DNA of 64,000 bases from Blattabacterium cuenoti (GTDB taxonomy: Bacteria > Bacteroidota > Bacteroidia > Flavobacteriales > Blattabacteriaceae), in the NCBI RefSeq assembly GCF_014251595.1, contig NZ_CP059192.1, positions 358,468 through 422,467 on the forward strand, in the 5' to 3' direction. Shown piece after piece: positions 26,620 through 37,006 of this stretch. Numbering within the stretch: position 1 is the first letter of the stretch; each line of letters begins with the position of its first letter. Below the pieces are notes generated by a model that saw nothing but the letters and a program-made list of their open reading frames with translations, had not been told where the DNA came from and did no database searches. The position numbers and the translations under genes are program-made.

Positions 26620-26680
26620 AGAATTTCTTTTTTTTAAAAAAACATGTTATATTATATCAAATTTTTCGAATTTTTTGTTC

Positions 26681-27910
26681 ATGAAAAAAATTGCAGTTAA
26701 TAATCCTATTGTAGAAATGGATGGAGATGAAATGGCCAGAGTTATATGGAAATACATAAAAAAATATTTTATTTTTCCTTATTTAGATATAAATATTATT
26801 TATTTTGATTTGGGAATAGAAAATAGAAATAAAACAGATGATCAAATTACTATAGATGCTGCTTATGCTATAAAAAAATATCATGTAGGAATTAAATGTG
26901 CAACAATTACACCAGATGAAGATAGAATGAAAGAATTTCATCTAAAAAAAATGTGGAAATCTCCAAACGGAACCATTAGAAATATTATTGATGGAACTGT
27001 TTTTAGAGAACCTATTATAATAAAAAATATTCCTCGCTTTATTCCAAATTGGATCAATCCTATATGTATAGCTAGACATGCTTATGCAGATCAATATCAA
27101 GCTACGGATTTTATTGTTAAAAATAAAGGTAAATTATATATTTCTTTTATTCCAGATAACAAAAAAAATAAATCAATAAAATTAAAAATTCATCATTTTA
27201 TGGGCCCTGGAATAGCCATGGGGATGTATAATACAGATCAATCTATTTATGGATTTGCTCGTTCTTGTTTTAATTACTCTGTATATAAGAAATGGCCACT
27301 TTTTTTATCGACTAAAAACACTATATTAAATATATATGATGGAAGATTCAAAAATATTTTTCAAGAAGTATATGATAATGAATTTAAATCAAAATTTGAA
27401 AAACTACAGATCATTTATGAACATCGTCTAATTGACGATATGTTAGCAAAAGCTATTAAATCAAATGGAAAATTTATATGGGCTTGCAAAAATTACGATG
27501 GAGATGTGTTATCAGATTGTGTAGCTCAAGGATTTGGATCATTAGGAATGATGACTTCTGTTTTACTTACTCCAGATGGTAAAACTTTAGAATCTGAAGC
27601 AGCTCACGGAACTATTACAAGACATTATAGATTACACGAAAATGGAAAAGAAACATCCACAAATCCCATTGCTTCTATTTTTTCTTGGACTCGTGGTCTT
27701 AAACATCGTGCTTTTTTAGATAAAAATAGAGATTTAGAATCTTTTTCGGAAAAAATAGAACAAACATGTATAGATTTTATAGAATCTGGAAAAATGACTA
27801 AAGATTTATTTCAATTATCTCGCAAAAATAAAAATAACTATTTAAGTACTAAAACCTTTCTTCAAGAACTAAAAATGTTTTTTGATAGAAGAATTAATAA
27901 AAATATATAG
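26681..27910 (+). CDS. icd: isocitrate dehydrogenase, NADP-type (eukaryote-like subfamily)
   Basis: Icd oxidatively decarboxylates isocitrate to 2-oxoglutarate in the TCA cycle. The protein of about 409 residues has the pattern of the homodimeric NADP enzymes shared with eukaryotes: [80 protein letters not shown] and [11 protein letters not shown]. This is not the short E. coli-like type. The start is the ATG at 26681; a TTG at 26675 would add two residues. It supplies 2-oxoglutarate for glutamate, relevant to the nitrogen-recycling role of such symbionts. It converges with menE, 8 bases apart. Confidence 0.95.
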   Translation: MKKIAVNNPIVEMDGDEMARVIWKYIKKYFIFPYLDINIIYFDLGIENRNKTDDQITIDAAYAIKKYHVGIKCATITPDEDRMKEFHLKKMWKSPNGTIRNIIDGTVFREPIIIKNIPRFIPNWINPICIARHAYADQYQATDFIVKNKGKLYISFIPDNKKNKSIKLKIHHFMGPGIAMGMYNTDQSIYGFARSCFNYSVYKKWPLFLSTKNTILNIYDGRFKNIFQEVYDNEFKSKFEKLQIIYEHRLIDDMLAKAIKSNGKFIWACKNYDGDVLSDCVAQGFGSLGMMTSVLLTPDGKTLESEAAHGTITRHYRLHENGKETSTNPIASIFSWTRGLKHRAFLDKNRDLESFSEKIEQTCIDFIESGKMTKDLFQLSRKNKNNYLSTKTFLQELKMFFDRRINKNI

Positions 27911-27918
27911 TTTTATAT

Positions 27919-28950
27919 TTATATTAATTTTTTTATAATTTCTTTTCTTCTAAATTTATCCAATAAATTATCTGTAAAATGAGAAATAAAAAAAATGTTT
28001 TTGGGTTTATAAAATTTTTTTTTACCAGAAAAAAGATAATTTGGAATATGGAATGAAAATGGTTTTCCTTCAATAACTAATATAATTTTTTCTCCTAAAA
28101 TTTTATCTGGAATTGAGGATATAAAAAATCGTTTTTCATAAGGAATAAAACAACTAATTTTTTTCTCTATTAACTCTGGAATAATTTTAATCCCTCCACT
28201 ATTAATAACATTATCATATCTACCTATCCAAATAAATGTTTTTTGAGATATCATATGAACGATATCATTTGTTTGTATAAATGAATATGGATAAGAAATG
28301 CCTAAACAATTTCTATGGTCTACACTCAGATGAACATCTTGAAATGATTTATAAAAAATAGATTTATTGGATCCATTAATTTTCTTTATGGCTATATGGC
28401 CTAAAGTTTCTGTCATTCCATAAGTGGCATAACAAATCGTTGAAACATTTTGTAATTTTTTTTTCAAAAAATTTGATATAGAACATCCTCCTATTAAAAC
28501 AATTTTAATATTTCTTAATTTTTCTAAACTAAAAAAAACTTGTATAGGAACCATTGATGTAATATCAAAATATTTTTGAATATTTTTTAAAGGATTAGAT
28601 GATGGAGGAACACAATATATTTTCCATTTAAAAATAATAGCACGAACTAAAAACATTTTAGCCGCTATAAAATCTGTAGATAAACATAATAAACCTCGAA
28701 CTCCTTTTTGATTAAGTTTTAAGAATTCTACAGTTTTTATAGCTCTTTCATACATATGTTCTTTATGTAAAGAAATAATTTTAGGAACACCAGTCGAACC
28801 AGAAGTTAAAGATGATAACATAGGTTTATTATCATACCAATTTTCTAAAAAAGAAAAAATATCCTTTTTCCAATAACTCTTTTCTTTTTTTTTCTTTCTT
28901 AAAAAATAAGAAAAAGTTAATTTTTTTTTGTAAGAAAAATCAATCCACAT
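27919..28950 (-). CDS. menE: o-succinylbenzoate--CoA ligase (AMP-binding)
   Basis: MenE activates o-succinylbenzoate with ATP and CoA in menaquinone synthesis. The 343-residue protein has the AMP-binding motif LTSGSTGVPKIIS (about residues 48-60), ATYGMTETLGHIA, the WIGRYDNVINSGGIKI hinge region and a C-terminal lysine in NLLDKFRRKEI. It is about 100 residues shorter than the Bacillus enzyme but of a size seen in flavobacteria. It follows menC after 3 bases as last gene of the men operon, which fixes its role better than its sequence does. Confidence 0.9.
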   Translation of the reverse strand: MWIDFSYKKKLTFSYFLRKKKKEKSYWKKDIFSFLENWYDNKPMLSSLTSGSTGVPKIISLHKEHMYERAIKTVEFLKLNQKGVRGLLCLSTDFIAAKMFLVRAIIFKWKIYCVPPSSNPLKNIQKYFDITSMVPIQVFFSLEKLRNIKIVLIGGCSISNFLKKKLQNVSTICYATYGMTETLGHIAIKKINGSNKSIFYKSFQDVHLSVDHRNCLGISYPYSFIQTNDIVHMISQKTFIWIGRYDNVINSGGIKIIPELIEKKISCFIPYEKRFFISSIPDKILGEKIILVIEGKPFSFHIPNYLFSGKKKFYKPKNIFFISHFTDNLLDKFRRKEIIKKLI

Positions 28951-28953
28951 TTT

Positions 28954-30051
28954 TTATTGATTTAATAAAATTTTTATTTTCCATTTTATAAATGAATTAT
29001 ACCAAATAGAACCATTGTAAATTCTTAAAGGAGAATTCCAATTATTTACATATAAAATTCCTGTATTCAATCCATGGACATTTTTATTATTATATTTTTT
29101 TTGCATTATAAAAATCCATTGAGCAATAGCGTTGATTCCAATATTACTTTCCAAAGAAGAACTAATACTCCATTTTATTTTTCTTTTTTTGGCTTCTAAC
29201 ATCCATTCTTCAGACCCATAAAATCCACCATTTATACAAGGCCTTAATATAAGATGTTGAGGTTGAATAATATTCAATAATTTTTTTTTTTCTATTAATT
29301 TATTAATATTTACTAATTCTTCATCTAATGCTATAGGTAATTTTGATTTTTTACATATTTTTGACATATCTTTCCAATTTCCAGATAATATAGGTTGTTC
29401 TATAAAATCAACTATATCCAAATCATAAAATTTATCTAAATAATATAAAGCTTTACGGCTATTTTCAAAACAACCATTTGCATCTACACGTATTTTTATA
29501 AATGGATATTTTCTTTTTATTTCTTTTAAAATAAGATACTGGTCATTAAAAAAATTTTTGTTTATTTTTATTTTTATAAATGAAAAACCTTTCATAATTT
29601 GATTTTCCATTTCGTTTATTGCATATTTTTTATTCTTAAAAGAATTCAACCACATTAAACTATTTACAGGGATTCCTTTTATTCCATAAATAAATTCAGA
29701 ATCATATAATATTGGAAATTGATTTTTAAAGCTTAAAAAAGCTTGTTCTAATCCAAATAAAATAGATGAATATGAAATATATTTATAATAATAATATATT
29801 TCTATTTTTTTCAAAAAAACAATTTTCTGAGAAAGATTTTTTAATTCTATTTCAAATCTTTTTAAGTTTTTAAAAGCATATTGGTCCAATATTGGATTAC
29901 ATTCTCCTATTCCTATTTTATTATTTTGTGTTATTACAATAAACCATATAATATTTTTTTTAAATATTCTGTTAGAATTAAATATTGTTTTTTTGAAAAA
30001 AAACGTTTTTTTTTTCAAAAAACAATTAAGATGGATTTGATTTTTATTCAT
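28954..30051 (-). CDS. menC: o-succinylbenzoate synthase (enolase superfamily)
   Basis: MenC dehydrates SHCHC to o-succinylbenzoate. The 365-residue protein has the enolase-superfamily layout: the KxK general-base motif in SFIKIKIN (about residue 156), metal ligands in IRVDANG, DFIEQP and IALDEEL. The second catalytic lysine, normally in an LILKP-type strand, reads LILRPCINGG (Lys to Arg, codon AGG). The rest is intact and the gene sits inside the men operon, overlapping the upstream hydrolase gene by one base. Activity depends on whether the arginine is tolerated. Confidence 0.88.
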   Translation of the reverse strand: MNKNQIHLNCFLKKKTFFFKKTIFNSNRIFKKNIIWFIVITQNNKIGIGECNPILDQYAFKNLKRFEIELKNLSQKIVFLKKIEIYYYYKYISYSSILFGLEQAFLSFKNQFPILYDSEFIYGIKGIPVNSLMWLNSFKNKKYAINEMENQIMKGFSFIKIKINKNFFNDQYLILKEIKRKYPFIKIRVDANGCFENSRKALYYLDKFYDLDIVDFIEQPILSGNWKDMSKICKKSKLPIALDEELVNINKLIEKKKLLNIIQPQHLILRPCINGGFYGSEEWMLEAKKRKIKWSISSSLESNIGINAIAQWIFIMQKKYNNKNVHGLNTGILYVNNWNSPLRIYNGSIWYNSFIKWKIKILLNQ

Positions 30052-30743
30052 TAAATATGAATGGTTTTTTCCTGTTCTAATAAAATTAATTCTTTTCCTT
30101 TTTCATAAAATTTTTTTTTTGCTTCTTCTCGATCAATGCGAATATCTTCAAAAGTATCATAATGAACTCCTAATATTTTTTCAGATTTTAAGAAATCTGA
30201 AGCCATAATCGCTTCTTCGATATCCATAGTATATTTTCCTCCTATCGGTAAAATAGAAAGTTTTAATTTTCCAAAAATAGGAATAAGATTCATTTCATAC
30301 ATGACGGATGTGTCTCCTGATATATATAAATTCCCTTCATCTGTATGAAAAAGAAAACCGCCTGGATTTCCTCCATAAGTTCCATCATTAAAAACACTAG
30401 AATGAGCAGCCCAAGTATATTTTAATTTTCCAAAAGGAAAAGAGATAAAAGATCCATAATTGATTCCATATGTTTTTATCCCTTTCTTTCCAAAAAAATT
30501 AGATATTTCGTAATTAGAAATCACTAAAACATTATGAAATTTATGCGAAAATAATTCCACATCACATACATGATCATAATGTGCATGAGTTAATAAAATA
30601 TAATCTATTTTTTTAAAAAATTTTAAAAAATTTTTTTTTCTATTTCTAAAAATAGGATTTTCAGAAAAAAAAGGATCTATTAATATAGATTTACCGTGTA
30701 TTTCTAACATGCATGTACTATGAGAAAAAAAAGTAATTTTCAT
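30051..30743 (-). CDS. metallo-beta-lactamase-fold hydrolase (UPF0173 type)
   Basis: The 230-residue protein has the zinc-binding HAHYDH motif (about residues 53-58), an ISGDTSVMYEM block, a distal GVHYDTFEDI histidine and the N-terminal ITFFSHSTCMLEIHG. It resembles the UPF0173/YtkL family of metal-dependent hydrolases, whose substrate is not established. It lies between menA (14 bases) and menC (1-base overlap), so it is translated with the menaquinone enzymes. A role in that pathway, for example as a thioesterase, is inference only: MBL-fold enzymes hydrolyse many esters and thioesters. Confidence 0.83.
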   Translation of the reverse strand: MKITFFSHSTCMLEIHGKSILIDPFFSENPIFRNRKKNFLKFFKKIDYILLTHAHYDHVCDVELFSHKFHNVLVISNYEISNFFGKKGIKTYGINYGSFISFPFGKLKYTWAAHSSVFNDGTYGGNPGGFLFHTDEGNLYISGDTSVMYEMNLIPIFGKLKLSILPIGGKYTMDIEEAIMASDFLKSEKILGVHYDTFEDIRIDREEAKKKFYEKGKELILLEQEKTIHI

Positions 30744-30757
30744 AATTTTATTATAAT

Positions 30758-31648
30758 TTATAATCCGATGCTAAATACATATAAAAAAGTAAGTATTACC
30801 AATTTTTTCAACTCTAAATTGAATAATTTTTTTTCTTTTATTAAAATTATTTTTCTAATATGAAATATTAGAAGAATAGAAATAAAAATGAAAAATAACC
30901 ATTGATAAGTATTTTTTTGATTTAAAAATATAAAATATCCACCAAAAAATATTGAAAATAATATAATAAATACATGATATAATTTAGCGTATTTTATCCC
31001 TAACCATACAGCCATTGTGTATTTTCCACTTTCGTAATCATTTTCTAAATCTCTCATATTATTCACATTCAAAACTCCTACATTTAAAAATCCTATAGAT
31101 AAAGAAAGAAAAAACATATCCATACACAAAGTATGTGTATATAAAAAAGAACTTCCTCCTACTGAAAAAAAACCAAAACAAATCATAACAAATAAATCGC
31201 CCATTCCTACCTTATGTCCATAAGGATAATCACCAATAGAATACTTTATAGAGCTATATATACATATAAAAATTCCTATAAAATATAGGAAAAAAATAAA
31301 AATGTTTTTAATGCTATTATAAAGCAATGTAACTCCTGATAAAAAAGATAATATGGATAATATAAAGATTGCTTTTTTCATTTCTGATAAAGAAATCAAA
31401 CCACGCTGTATTGTTCTTTTAGGCCCTATTCGTTTGATATTATCGACTCCTGTAATACTATCTCCATAATCATTTGAAAAATTAGCCAATATTTGTAATA
31501 ATAAAGCAGTAATAATACATAAAATATATGATGTAGTTATACATTCATTTGTTCTGGATTTAGATATAAGATAACTTAAAGTTATTCCAGAAAAAGATAA
31601 GGGTAAAGTATGAATACGTGCTGCATAAATCCAATGTTTTAATTTCAT
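30758..31648 (-). CDS. menA: 1,4-dihydroxy-2-naphthoate polyprenyltransferase
   Basis: MenA attaches the polyprenyl chain to 1,4-dihydroxy-2-naphthoate in the membrane. The 296-residue protein is highly hydrophobic with about eight or nine membrane segments. The two aspartate-rich UbiA motifs are present: [20 protein letters not shown] (about residues 61-80) and [16 protein letters not shown]. It overlaps menB by 4 bases and is followed by the MBL hydrolase. The prenyl diphosphate could come from the synthase at 2.1-3.1 kb. Confidence 0.94.
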   Translation of the reverse strand: MKLKHWIYAARIHTLPLSFSGITLSYLISKSRTNECITTSYILCIITALLLQILANFSNDYGDSITGVDNIKRIGPKRTIQRGLISLSEMKKAIFILSILSFLSGVTLLYNSIKNIFIFFLYFIGIFICIYSSIKYSIGDYPYGHKVGMGDLFVMICFGFFSVGGSSFLYTHTLCMDMFFLSLSIGFLNVGVLNVNNMRDLENDYESGKYTMAVWLGIKYAKLYHVFIILFSIFFGGYFIFLNQKNTYQWLFFIFISILLIFHIRKIILIKEKKLFNLELKKLVILTFLYVFSIGL

Positions 31649-32469
31649 AAAAATTTAGGAAATTTTTTAAAATTTGGAGATCTTTTTTCTAAAAACGCTT
31701 TTTTTCCTTCTTGAGACTCTTCCATCAAATAAAACATTAAAGTAGCATCTCCTGTTAATTGCATTAATCCATGTTGTCCATCCAATTCTGCATTTAAACT
31801 ACGTTTTATCATTCTTAAAGACATGGGGCTTCTTTTTTGTATAATCTTGCACCATTCTATGGTTTTTTTTTCTAACTCATTTCTTTTTACAACTTTGTTA
31901 ATCAACCCCATATCTAAAGCTTCTTTAGCGGTATATTTTTTACATAAAAACCACATTTCTCGTGTTTTTTTTTGTCCAATATGACGAGCTAAATATGAAC
32001 ATCCGAAACCTCCATCAAAAGAACCTACTTTTGGACCTACTTGACTAAAAATAGCATTATCTGAAGCTATAGTTAAATCACAAACAACATGTAAAACATG
32101 TCCTCCTCCTATGGCATAACCATTAACCATGGCTATAACTGGTTTAGGAATTTCTCTTATTTTTTTATAAAAATCCAAAATATTCAATCTTGGAATTCCA
32201 TTCTTATCTAAATATCCACCCATTCCTCTTGTAGTTTGATCTCCTCCAGAACAAAAAGATTTTTCACCAGAACCTGTTATAATTAATACATCTATATCTT
32301 TTCTGTTATTACATATATTTATAGCGTCTATCATTTCATTGACCGTTTCTACACGGAATGCATTATGACACCATGGCCTGTTAATTTCTATTTTTGAAAT
32401 TCCTTCTCCAAAAGAAAATAAAATATCTTCATATTTTTTAACTGGAATCCAGTCTATAGTATAATTCAT
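31645..32469 (-). CDS. menB: 1,4-dihydroxy-2-naphthoyl-CoA synthase
   Basis: MenB cyclises o-succinylbenzoyl-CoA by an intramolecular Claisen reaction. The 274-residue crotonase-fold protein shows the oxyanion-hole [17 protein letters not shown] (about residues 66-82), [16 protein letters not shown], and [20 protein letters not shown] with the residues typical of MenB rather than general enoyl-CoA hydratases. It is the first gene of the men block here. Divergent from a small membrane protein with 66 bases between, where the operon promoter probably lies. MenF, menD and menH are not in this window. Confidence 0.96.
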   Translation of the reverse strand: MNYTIDWIPVKKYEDILFSFGEGISKIEINRPWCHNAFRVETVNEMIDAINICNNRKDIDVLIITGSGEKSFCSGGDQTTRGMGGYLDKNGIPRLNILDFYKKIREIPKPVIAMVNGYAIGGGHVLHVVCDLTIASDNAIFSQVGPKVGSFDGGFGCSYLARHIGQKKTREMWFLCKKYTAKEALDMGLINKVVKRNELEKKTIEWCKIIQKRSPMSLRMIKRSLNAELDGQHGLMQLTGDATLMFYLMEESQEGKKAFLEKRSPNFKKFPKFL

Positions 32470-32535
32470 AATAAAAAAATTAAAAATTGATGTTTATTTT
32501 TACAAAATAACAAAAAAAAGAGATTTTATTATGTT

Positions 32536-32946
32536 ATGTATCGTAATATGTTATCTATATCTATAGGAGTTTTGATAAGTATAGTGGAAATACTTTATGC
32601 TATTAAATTTTTGAAAAAATGGTTTATAGAAATAGAACTTATTCCATTAAGAAAATTCAAATATATTTTGATTAAAGCTCCCACTGAATTTTTTATAGTC
32701 CTGATTTTTTTTTATGCTTTTAGTGCTTTATTAGGAGGAATCATAACAGCTTTTATTGCGAAAAATGCAAAAAAAGCTTATTCTATATTGACAGGTTTTA
32801 TTCTATTTTTCATAGCATTATTTCATATATTCTTTTATCCATTTCCACTATGGTTTAAAATAATAATATTACCCCTTTTTTTTCCTTTTTCATATATAGG
32901 AGGAAATTTTATAGAATTTTTACAAAGAAAAAAATGGATCAATTAA
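32536..32946 (+). CDS. small integral membrane protein, unknown function
   Basis: I do not recognise a family. The 136 residues contain about four membrane helices (approximate residues 5-25, 48-75, 83-103 and 105-127). The first loop carries FIEIELIPLRKF, and a GGIITAFIAKNAKKAYS stretch holds small residues and a basic cluster. The gene lies between divergent menB and convergent nhaD. Its last 27 bases overlap the nhaD 3' end in antisense, and both proteins appear to end naturally there. Preservation of a full-length hydrophobic frame supports a real gene. Confidence 0.68.
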   Translation: MYRNMLSISIGVLISIVEILYAIKFLKKWFIEIELIPLRKFKYILIKAPTEFFIVLIFFYAFSALLGGIITAFIAKNAKKAYSILTGFILFFIALFHIFFYPFPLWFKIIILPLFFPFSYIGGNFIEFLQRKKWIN

Positions 32947-34197
32947 TAAATAAATAAATCCAAATATATATCCAATCAAGGCTATCCAGCTAATTTTTTT
33001 TAAGTACCAAAAAAAATCTATTTTTTCCATACTCATAGTTGCTACTCCTGCAGCAGATCCTATCAGTAAAATACTTCCTCCAGTTCCAGAAACATAAGCT
33101 ATAAAGTGCCATAGATCATGATTAATAGGATAAGAAAACATAGCTATAGTAGCAGCTACTAAAGGTACGTTATCTATGATGGAAGAAATCAACCCCAATA
33201 AAAAAGTAGTTATTTTCCACGTGTAAACTGTTTCATGAATCCAATGAGATAGATGATCTAATTTTCCTATAGCTTCCAAAGCAGAAACAGAAAGTAAAAT
33301 ACTCAAGAAAAATAAAATACTAGAGATATCTATTTTTTTGAAAATATCATCAAAAATAGATTTTGATTTATATTTTTTTGATGCTATAAAAAGCATAATC
33401 CCTAAAGAAAACATCATCCCCATATATGGAGGAATTCCTATTATAGTTTTAAAAATAGGAACAAGTAATATGAGAAATAAACCTATTTTTAACATAAAAA
33501 AACCTCTTTTTAGTGAATCTTTTGAAAGATTCCCATTTTTATTTATTTGAATATATCCATTGAAAATAGGGATGTAAGAAGCTATTAAAGTAGAAATAAC
33601 CATACATAATACGGATGGTATAAATATTTTTTTTATTAGATAAATTGTAGTTACTTTATTAGAAATCCACAACATAGTTGTGGTTATGTCTCCAATTGGA
33701 GACCAAACACCTCCTGCATTAGCAGATATAATAACTAATCCTAAATAATATAAACGATCCTTATAACTGATAACTATTTTTCTCAAAAGAGAAATTATAA
33801 CCATAGTGGCTGTAATATTATCTATGATAGCAGATAATAAAAAAGAAGCTATACTTATAATCCATAAAAATTCACGTTTTGTTTTTTTTGTAGAAAAAAG
33901 CTCTTTTAAAGCCTCAAATCCAGAATATTTTTCGATAATGGATATAATAGACATAGATCCCACAATAAAAAAAATAATTTCAGATGCTTTTCCTAAGTGA
34001 AGTAATAGTAAGTATTTAGGATTTTTTCTCAGTATCAATTGTTGATCTAGTTCATACTCATAAACGGGAATGTTAAGAAATAAAATTAAAGACCAACAAA
34101 TAGTAGCCATCAAAATAGATGAAATGACTTTGTTCACAGAAAAAAAATCCTCAAGAGTAATTAATAAATATCCCAAGATAAAAATTAAAATTACCAT
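32920..34197 (-). CDS. nhaD: NhaD-type sodium:proton antiporter
   Basis: NhaD exchanges sodium for protons across the inner membrane. The 425-residue protein has about 11-12 membrane segments and the ion-transporter superfamily blocks IDNITATMVIISLLRK (about residue 125), ANAGGVWSPIGDITTTMLWI and, late, SSIIDNVPLVAATIAMFSY. It is somewhat shorter than free-living NhaD proteins (about 470), mainly at the N-terminus. It lies 35 bases downstream of eno on the same strand. The 27-base overlap with the membrane-protein gene on the other strand lies in its last codons. Confidence 0.92.
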   Translation of the reverse strand: MVILIFILGYLLITLEDFFSVNKVISSILMATICWSLILFLNIPVYEYELDQQLILRKNPKYLLLLHLGKASEIIFFIVGSMSIISIIEKYSGFEALKELFSTKKTKREFLWIISIASFLLSAIIDNITATMVIISLLRKIVISYKDRLYYLGLVIISANAGGVWSPIGDITTTMLWISNKVTTIYLIKKIFIPSVLCMVISTLIASYIPIFNGYIQINKNGNLSKDSLKRGFFMLKIGLFLILLVPIFKTIIGIPPYMGMMFSLGIMLFIASKKYKSKSIFDDIFKKIDISSILFFLSILLSVSALEAIGKLDHLSHWIHETVYTWKITTFLLGLISSIIDNVPLVAATIAMFSYPINHDLWHFIAYVSGTGGSILLIGSAAGVATMSMEKIDFFWYLKKISWIALIGYIFGFIYLLIDPFFSL

Positions 34198-34232
34198 TGA
34201 TTTTTATATTACTCCTATTTTAGATTGAAGAT

Positions 34233-35525
34233 TTAATTCCATTTTGAATAAATGGAATATTTTCCGAGTTCATTTTCAATACGTAATAATTGATTATATT
34301 TTGATATTCTTTCAGAACGACATAAAGAACCTATTTTAATTTGTTCAATATTAAACGCAACGGAAAGATCTGCTATAAAAGTATCTTCAGTATCTCCCGA
34401 ACGATGAGAAATAATATTTTTATACTTATTTTTTTTAGCTATATGAATTGTTTCAATTGTTTCTGTTAGGGTTCCAACTTGATTAACTTTAATTAAAATA
34501 GAATTTGCTATTTTTTTATTTATTCCTTCATTTAATTTTTTTACTTGTGTAACAAAAAGGTCATCTCCGACCAGTTGTATTTGATCTCCTATTTCATCAC
34601 TTAATAATTTCCATCCTTCCCAATCATTTTGATCCATTCCATCTTCAATAGATATTATTGGATATTTTTTAACTAAATAAGATAAATAAGAAACATGTTC
34701 TTCTCTCGATTTTATCAAATTTTTTTCGTTTTTTTTTGATTTTTCAAATATAGAATAATCATATCTATCATTTTCATAAAATTCGGAAGCAGCACAATCT
34801 ATGGCGATTCCTACTTGATCATAAGGTTCATAATTAGCCATATATATAGCTTCCAATATATGATCCAAAACATCTTCAACTCCGTTAAGATTCGGAGAAA
34901 AACCCCCTTCATCGCCTACATTAGTGGAAAAACCTTTTTCATTTAAAATATTTTTTAGTTGATAAAATATTTTATGTCCTATTTGAATAGCTTCTATAAA
35001 AGTATTTGCTTTTATAGGAACTATCATAAATTCTTGAAAAACTATAGAAGGGATATTTGAATGTTTCCCTCCATTAATTATATTTATTAAAGGAATAGGA
35101 AGAAAACAAGCGTATATTCCTCCTATATATTTGTAAAGAGGAATATTTAATTCATTAGATGCTGCTTTTGCTGTTGCTAAAGATATAGCTAAAATTGCGT
35201 TAGCTCCTAATCTTTTTTTATTTATCGTTCCATCTAGTTCCAACATTAATTTATCAATACAAATTTGATCTAGTACAGATTTTCCAATTAATTCAGGAGC
35301 AATAATATCATTAATATTTTGAACAGCTTTTAGAACTCCTTTTCCCAAAAAAATATTTTCTTTTTGATCACGTAATTCAAAAGCTTCATTTTTTCCTTTT
35401 GATGCTCCAGATGGAACAGAAGCACGTCCTAGTATATCGTTTTCTGTTATAATATCTACCTCTACAGTAGGATTTCCTCTTGAATCTAATATTTGTCTAG
35501 ATTGAATATTCTTAATTTTACTCAT
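34233..35525 (-). CDS. eno: enolase
   Basis: Enolase converts 2-phosphoglycerate to phosphoenolpyruvate. The 430-residue protein has full length and shows [39 protein letters not shown], the metal ligands in [11 protein letters not shown] and LVGDDLFVT, the catalytic lysine in [14 protein letters not shown] and [14 protein letters not shown]. Its start overlaps the rplQ end by 8 bases, so it is the distal gene of the ribosomal alpha cluster. Linking a glycolytic gene to the ribosomal cluster ties its expression to growth. Confidence 0.97.
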   Translation of the reverse strand: MSKIKNIQSRQILDSRGNPTVEVDIITENDILGRASVPSGASKGKNEAFELRDQKENIFLGKGVLKAVQNINDIIAPELIGKSVLDQICIDKLMLELDGTINKKRLGANAILAISLATAKAASNELNIPLYKYIGGIYACFLPIPLINIINGGKHSNIPSIVFQEFMIVPIKANTFIEAIQIGHKIFYQLKNILNEKGFSTNVGDEGGFSPNLNGVEDVLDHILEAIYMANYEPYDQVGIAIDCAASEFYENDRYDYSIFEKSKKNEKNLIKSREEHVSYLSYLVKKYPIISIEDGMDQNDWEGWKLLSDEIGDQIQLVGDDLFVTQVKKLNEGINKKIANSILIKVNQVGTLTETIETIHIAKKNKYKNIISHRSGDTEDTFIADLSVAFNIEQIKIGSLCRSERISKYNQLLRIENELGKYSIYSKWN

Positions 35526-35952
35526 TATTCATTATTTTATTTTTTTTCTTACTACGTCTGACAGATTTGAGTCTTTTTTTAGAAGTATAGATTTCATTAA
35601 AATCTACTAATTCTATAAACGAAAGAGGAGCTTGATCTCCAAAACGAAATCCAGTTTTTATGATTCTAGTATATCCACCAGGACGATTTCGAACTTTTTC
35701 AAAAATATTTTGAAATAATTCTGATACCGCAGTTTTATCTCTTAAATAAGAAAAAATGTTTCTTTTAGAATGAGTAGTATTAATTTTGGATTTTGTAATA
35801 ATAGGTTCTATATACTTTCTTAAAGCTTTAGCTTTAGCTAAAGTAGTAAAAATTCTTTTTTTCTTTATAAGAGAGGAAGCCATATTGGAAAGAAGAGATT
35901 TTCTATGTCCACATTTTCTTCCTAAATGATTATTTTTATTTCTATGCTTCAT
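35518..35952 (-). CDS. rplQ: 50S ribosomal protein L17
   Basis: L17 lies around the polypeptide exit-tunnel side of 23S rRNA. The 144-residue protein begins [20 protein letters not shown], the nearly invariant family start, and has the [18 protein letters not shown] block and [20 protein letters not shown]. The C-terminus ends in a basic tail. It follows rpoA after 29 bases, the usual alpha-operon order, and overlaps eno by 8 bases. Confidence 0.97.
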   Translation of the reverse strand: MKHRNKNNHLGRKCGHRKSLLSNMASSLIKKKRIFTTLAKAKALRKYIEPIITKSKINTTHSKRNIFSYLRDKTAVSELFQNIFEKVRNRPGGYTRIIKTGFRFGDQAPLSFIELVDFNEIYTSKKRLKSVRRSKKKNKIMNNE

Positions 35953-35981
35953 TATAATGATTCAATCTATAACTACTATAA

Positions 35982-36980
35982 TTATGATTCCTTCAATTGA
36001 TATTCTCCTACATTCATACCAAAATATAATCCTTGTTTTTTCATCTGACTTTCTAACTCATCTAAAGACTTTTTTCCAAAATTTCTCATTTTTAACATAT
36101 TATTTCTACTACAACTTACCAAATCTGCTATAGTAGTTATAGAAGCTGATTTTAAACAATTTTTTGTACGAACAGATAAATCCATATGATTTAATTTAGA
36201 TTTTAATAATGTTCGCATACGTATAAACTCTTCATTATATTTTTGATCCTTATTAATTTTATCTTGTTTTTTTTCCCCTATTTTTTCGTAAGAAAAAATA
36301 GAAAAATACTGAATCAATATTTTTGACGCTTCCATCAAAGCTAATTTTGGACAAATGGATCCATCTGTTTTAATTTCTAATGAAAGATTTTCAAAATCAG
36401 TTTTTTGTCCAACACGACAATTTTCTATTGTATATTTTACATTTTTAATAGGAGTAAAAATAGAATCTATTGGGATGATATCAATTGATTCTTCTTTATT
36501 TTTTTTATTTTCTTCTGCAGGAACATAACCTCTTCCTTCTTCAATTGTAAAACTTATATCCAAAGGATATAATTCATCTTTATGACAAATTACTAAATCA
36601 TCATTTAAAATTTTAAATCCAGAAATAAATTTATTTAAAATTTTTCCTGTTACTTGTTTTTCATGATTGATATAAACATTAACCGTTTCTTTATAAGTTT
36701 TTGATATTTTTTGTTTAAAACGAATTTTTTTAAAATTTAAAATAATTTCAGTCACATCCTCAATTACTCCTTCTATAGTAGAAAATTCATATTTAACTCC
36801 TTTTATTTTAATAGAAGTCACTGCAAATCCTTTTAAAGAACCCAATAACACTCTTCTTAACGCATTTCCCAAAGTAATCCCATATCCAGGTTCTAAAGGT
36901 TTCAAATTAAAAACCCCTTTATTATCTGAAAAGTCAGATATTGTAATTCTATCAGGTTTCACAAGATCTAAAATAGTCAT
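35982..36980 (-). CDS. rpoA: RNA polymerase alpha subunit
   Basis: Alpha starts assembly of core RNA polymerase. The 332-residue protein has the N-terminal dimerisation domain (LEPGYGITLGNALRRVLLGS, about residues 29-48; IEGVIEDVTEIILN) and a complete C-terminal domain with helix-hairpin-helix motifs (LDLSVRTKNCLKSASITTIADLV, NFGKKSLDELESQM) that contacts upstream DNA and regulators. Retention of the C-terminal domain means that activation through it remains possible. Sits between rpsD and rplQ as usual. Confidence 0.98.
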   Translation of the reverse strand: MTILDLVKPDRITISDFSDNKGVFNLKPLEPGYGITLGNALRRVLLGSLKGFAVTSIKIKGVKYEFSTIEGVIEDVTEIILNFKKIRFKQKISKTYKETVNVYINHEKQVTGKILNKFISGFKILNDDLVICHKDELYPLDISFTIEEGRGYVPAEENKKNKEESIDIIPIDSIFTPIKNVKYTIENCRVGQKTDFENLSLEIKTDGSICPKLALMEASKILIQYFSIFSYEKIGEKKQDKINKDQKYNEEFIRMRTLLKSKLNHMDLSVRTKNCLKSASITTIADLVSCSRNNMLKMRNFGKKSLDELESQMKKQGLYFGMNVGEYQLKES

Positions 36981-37006
36981 ATAATTGATTTACTATTATT
37001 TTATTT

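Larger units (their letters stand above)
26126..26680. other. longest stretch without an intact gene, between cysE and icd (555 bases)
   Basis: This divergent spacer is very AT-rich. On the minus strand it contains, in order of transcription, a -7-like box (26619-26612), a terminator-like hairpin (26584-26551) and a 100-codon frame broken by two stops (26552-26253). It also has TTATCAACA (minus strand, near 26307-26315), one mismatch from a DnaA box, but only a single such site. I see no tRNA, RNase P, tmRNA or SRP RNA signature. The last 130 bases before cysE hold nothing I can name. Confidence 0.5.

Noticed and set aside
26126..26680. Origin of replication
   Set aside because: The spacer is divergent and AT-rich with one DnaA-box-like site, but there is no cluster of boxes, no dnaA or dnaN nearby and I cannot compute strand skew here.
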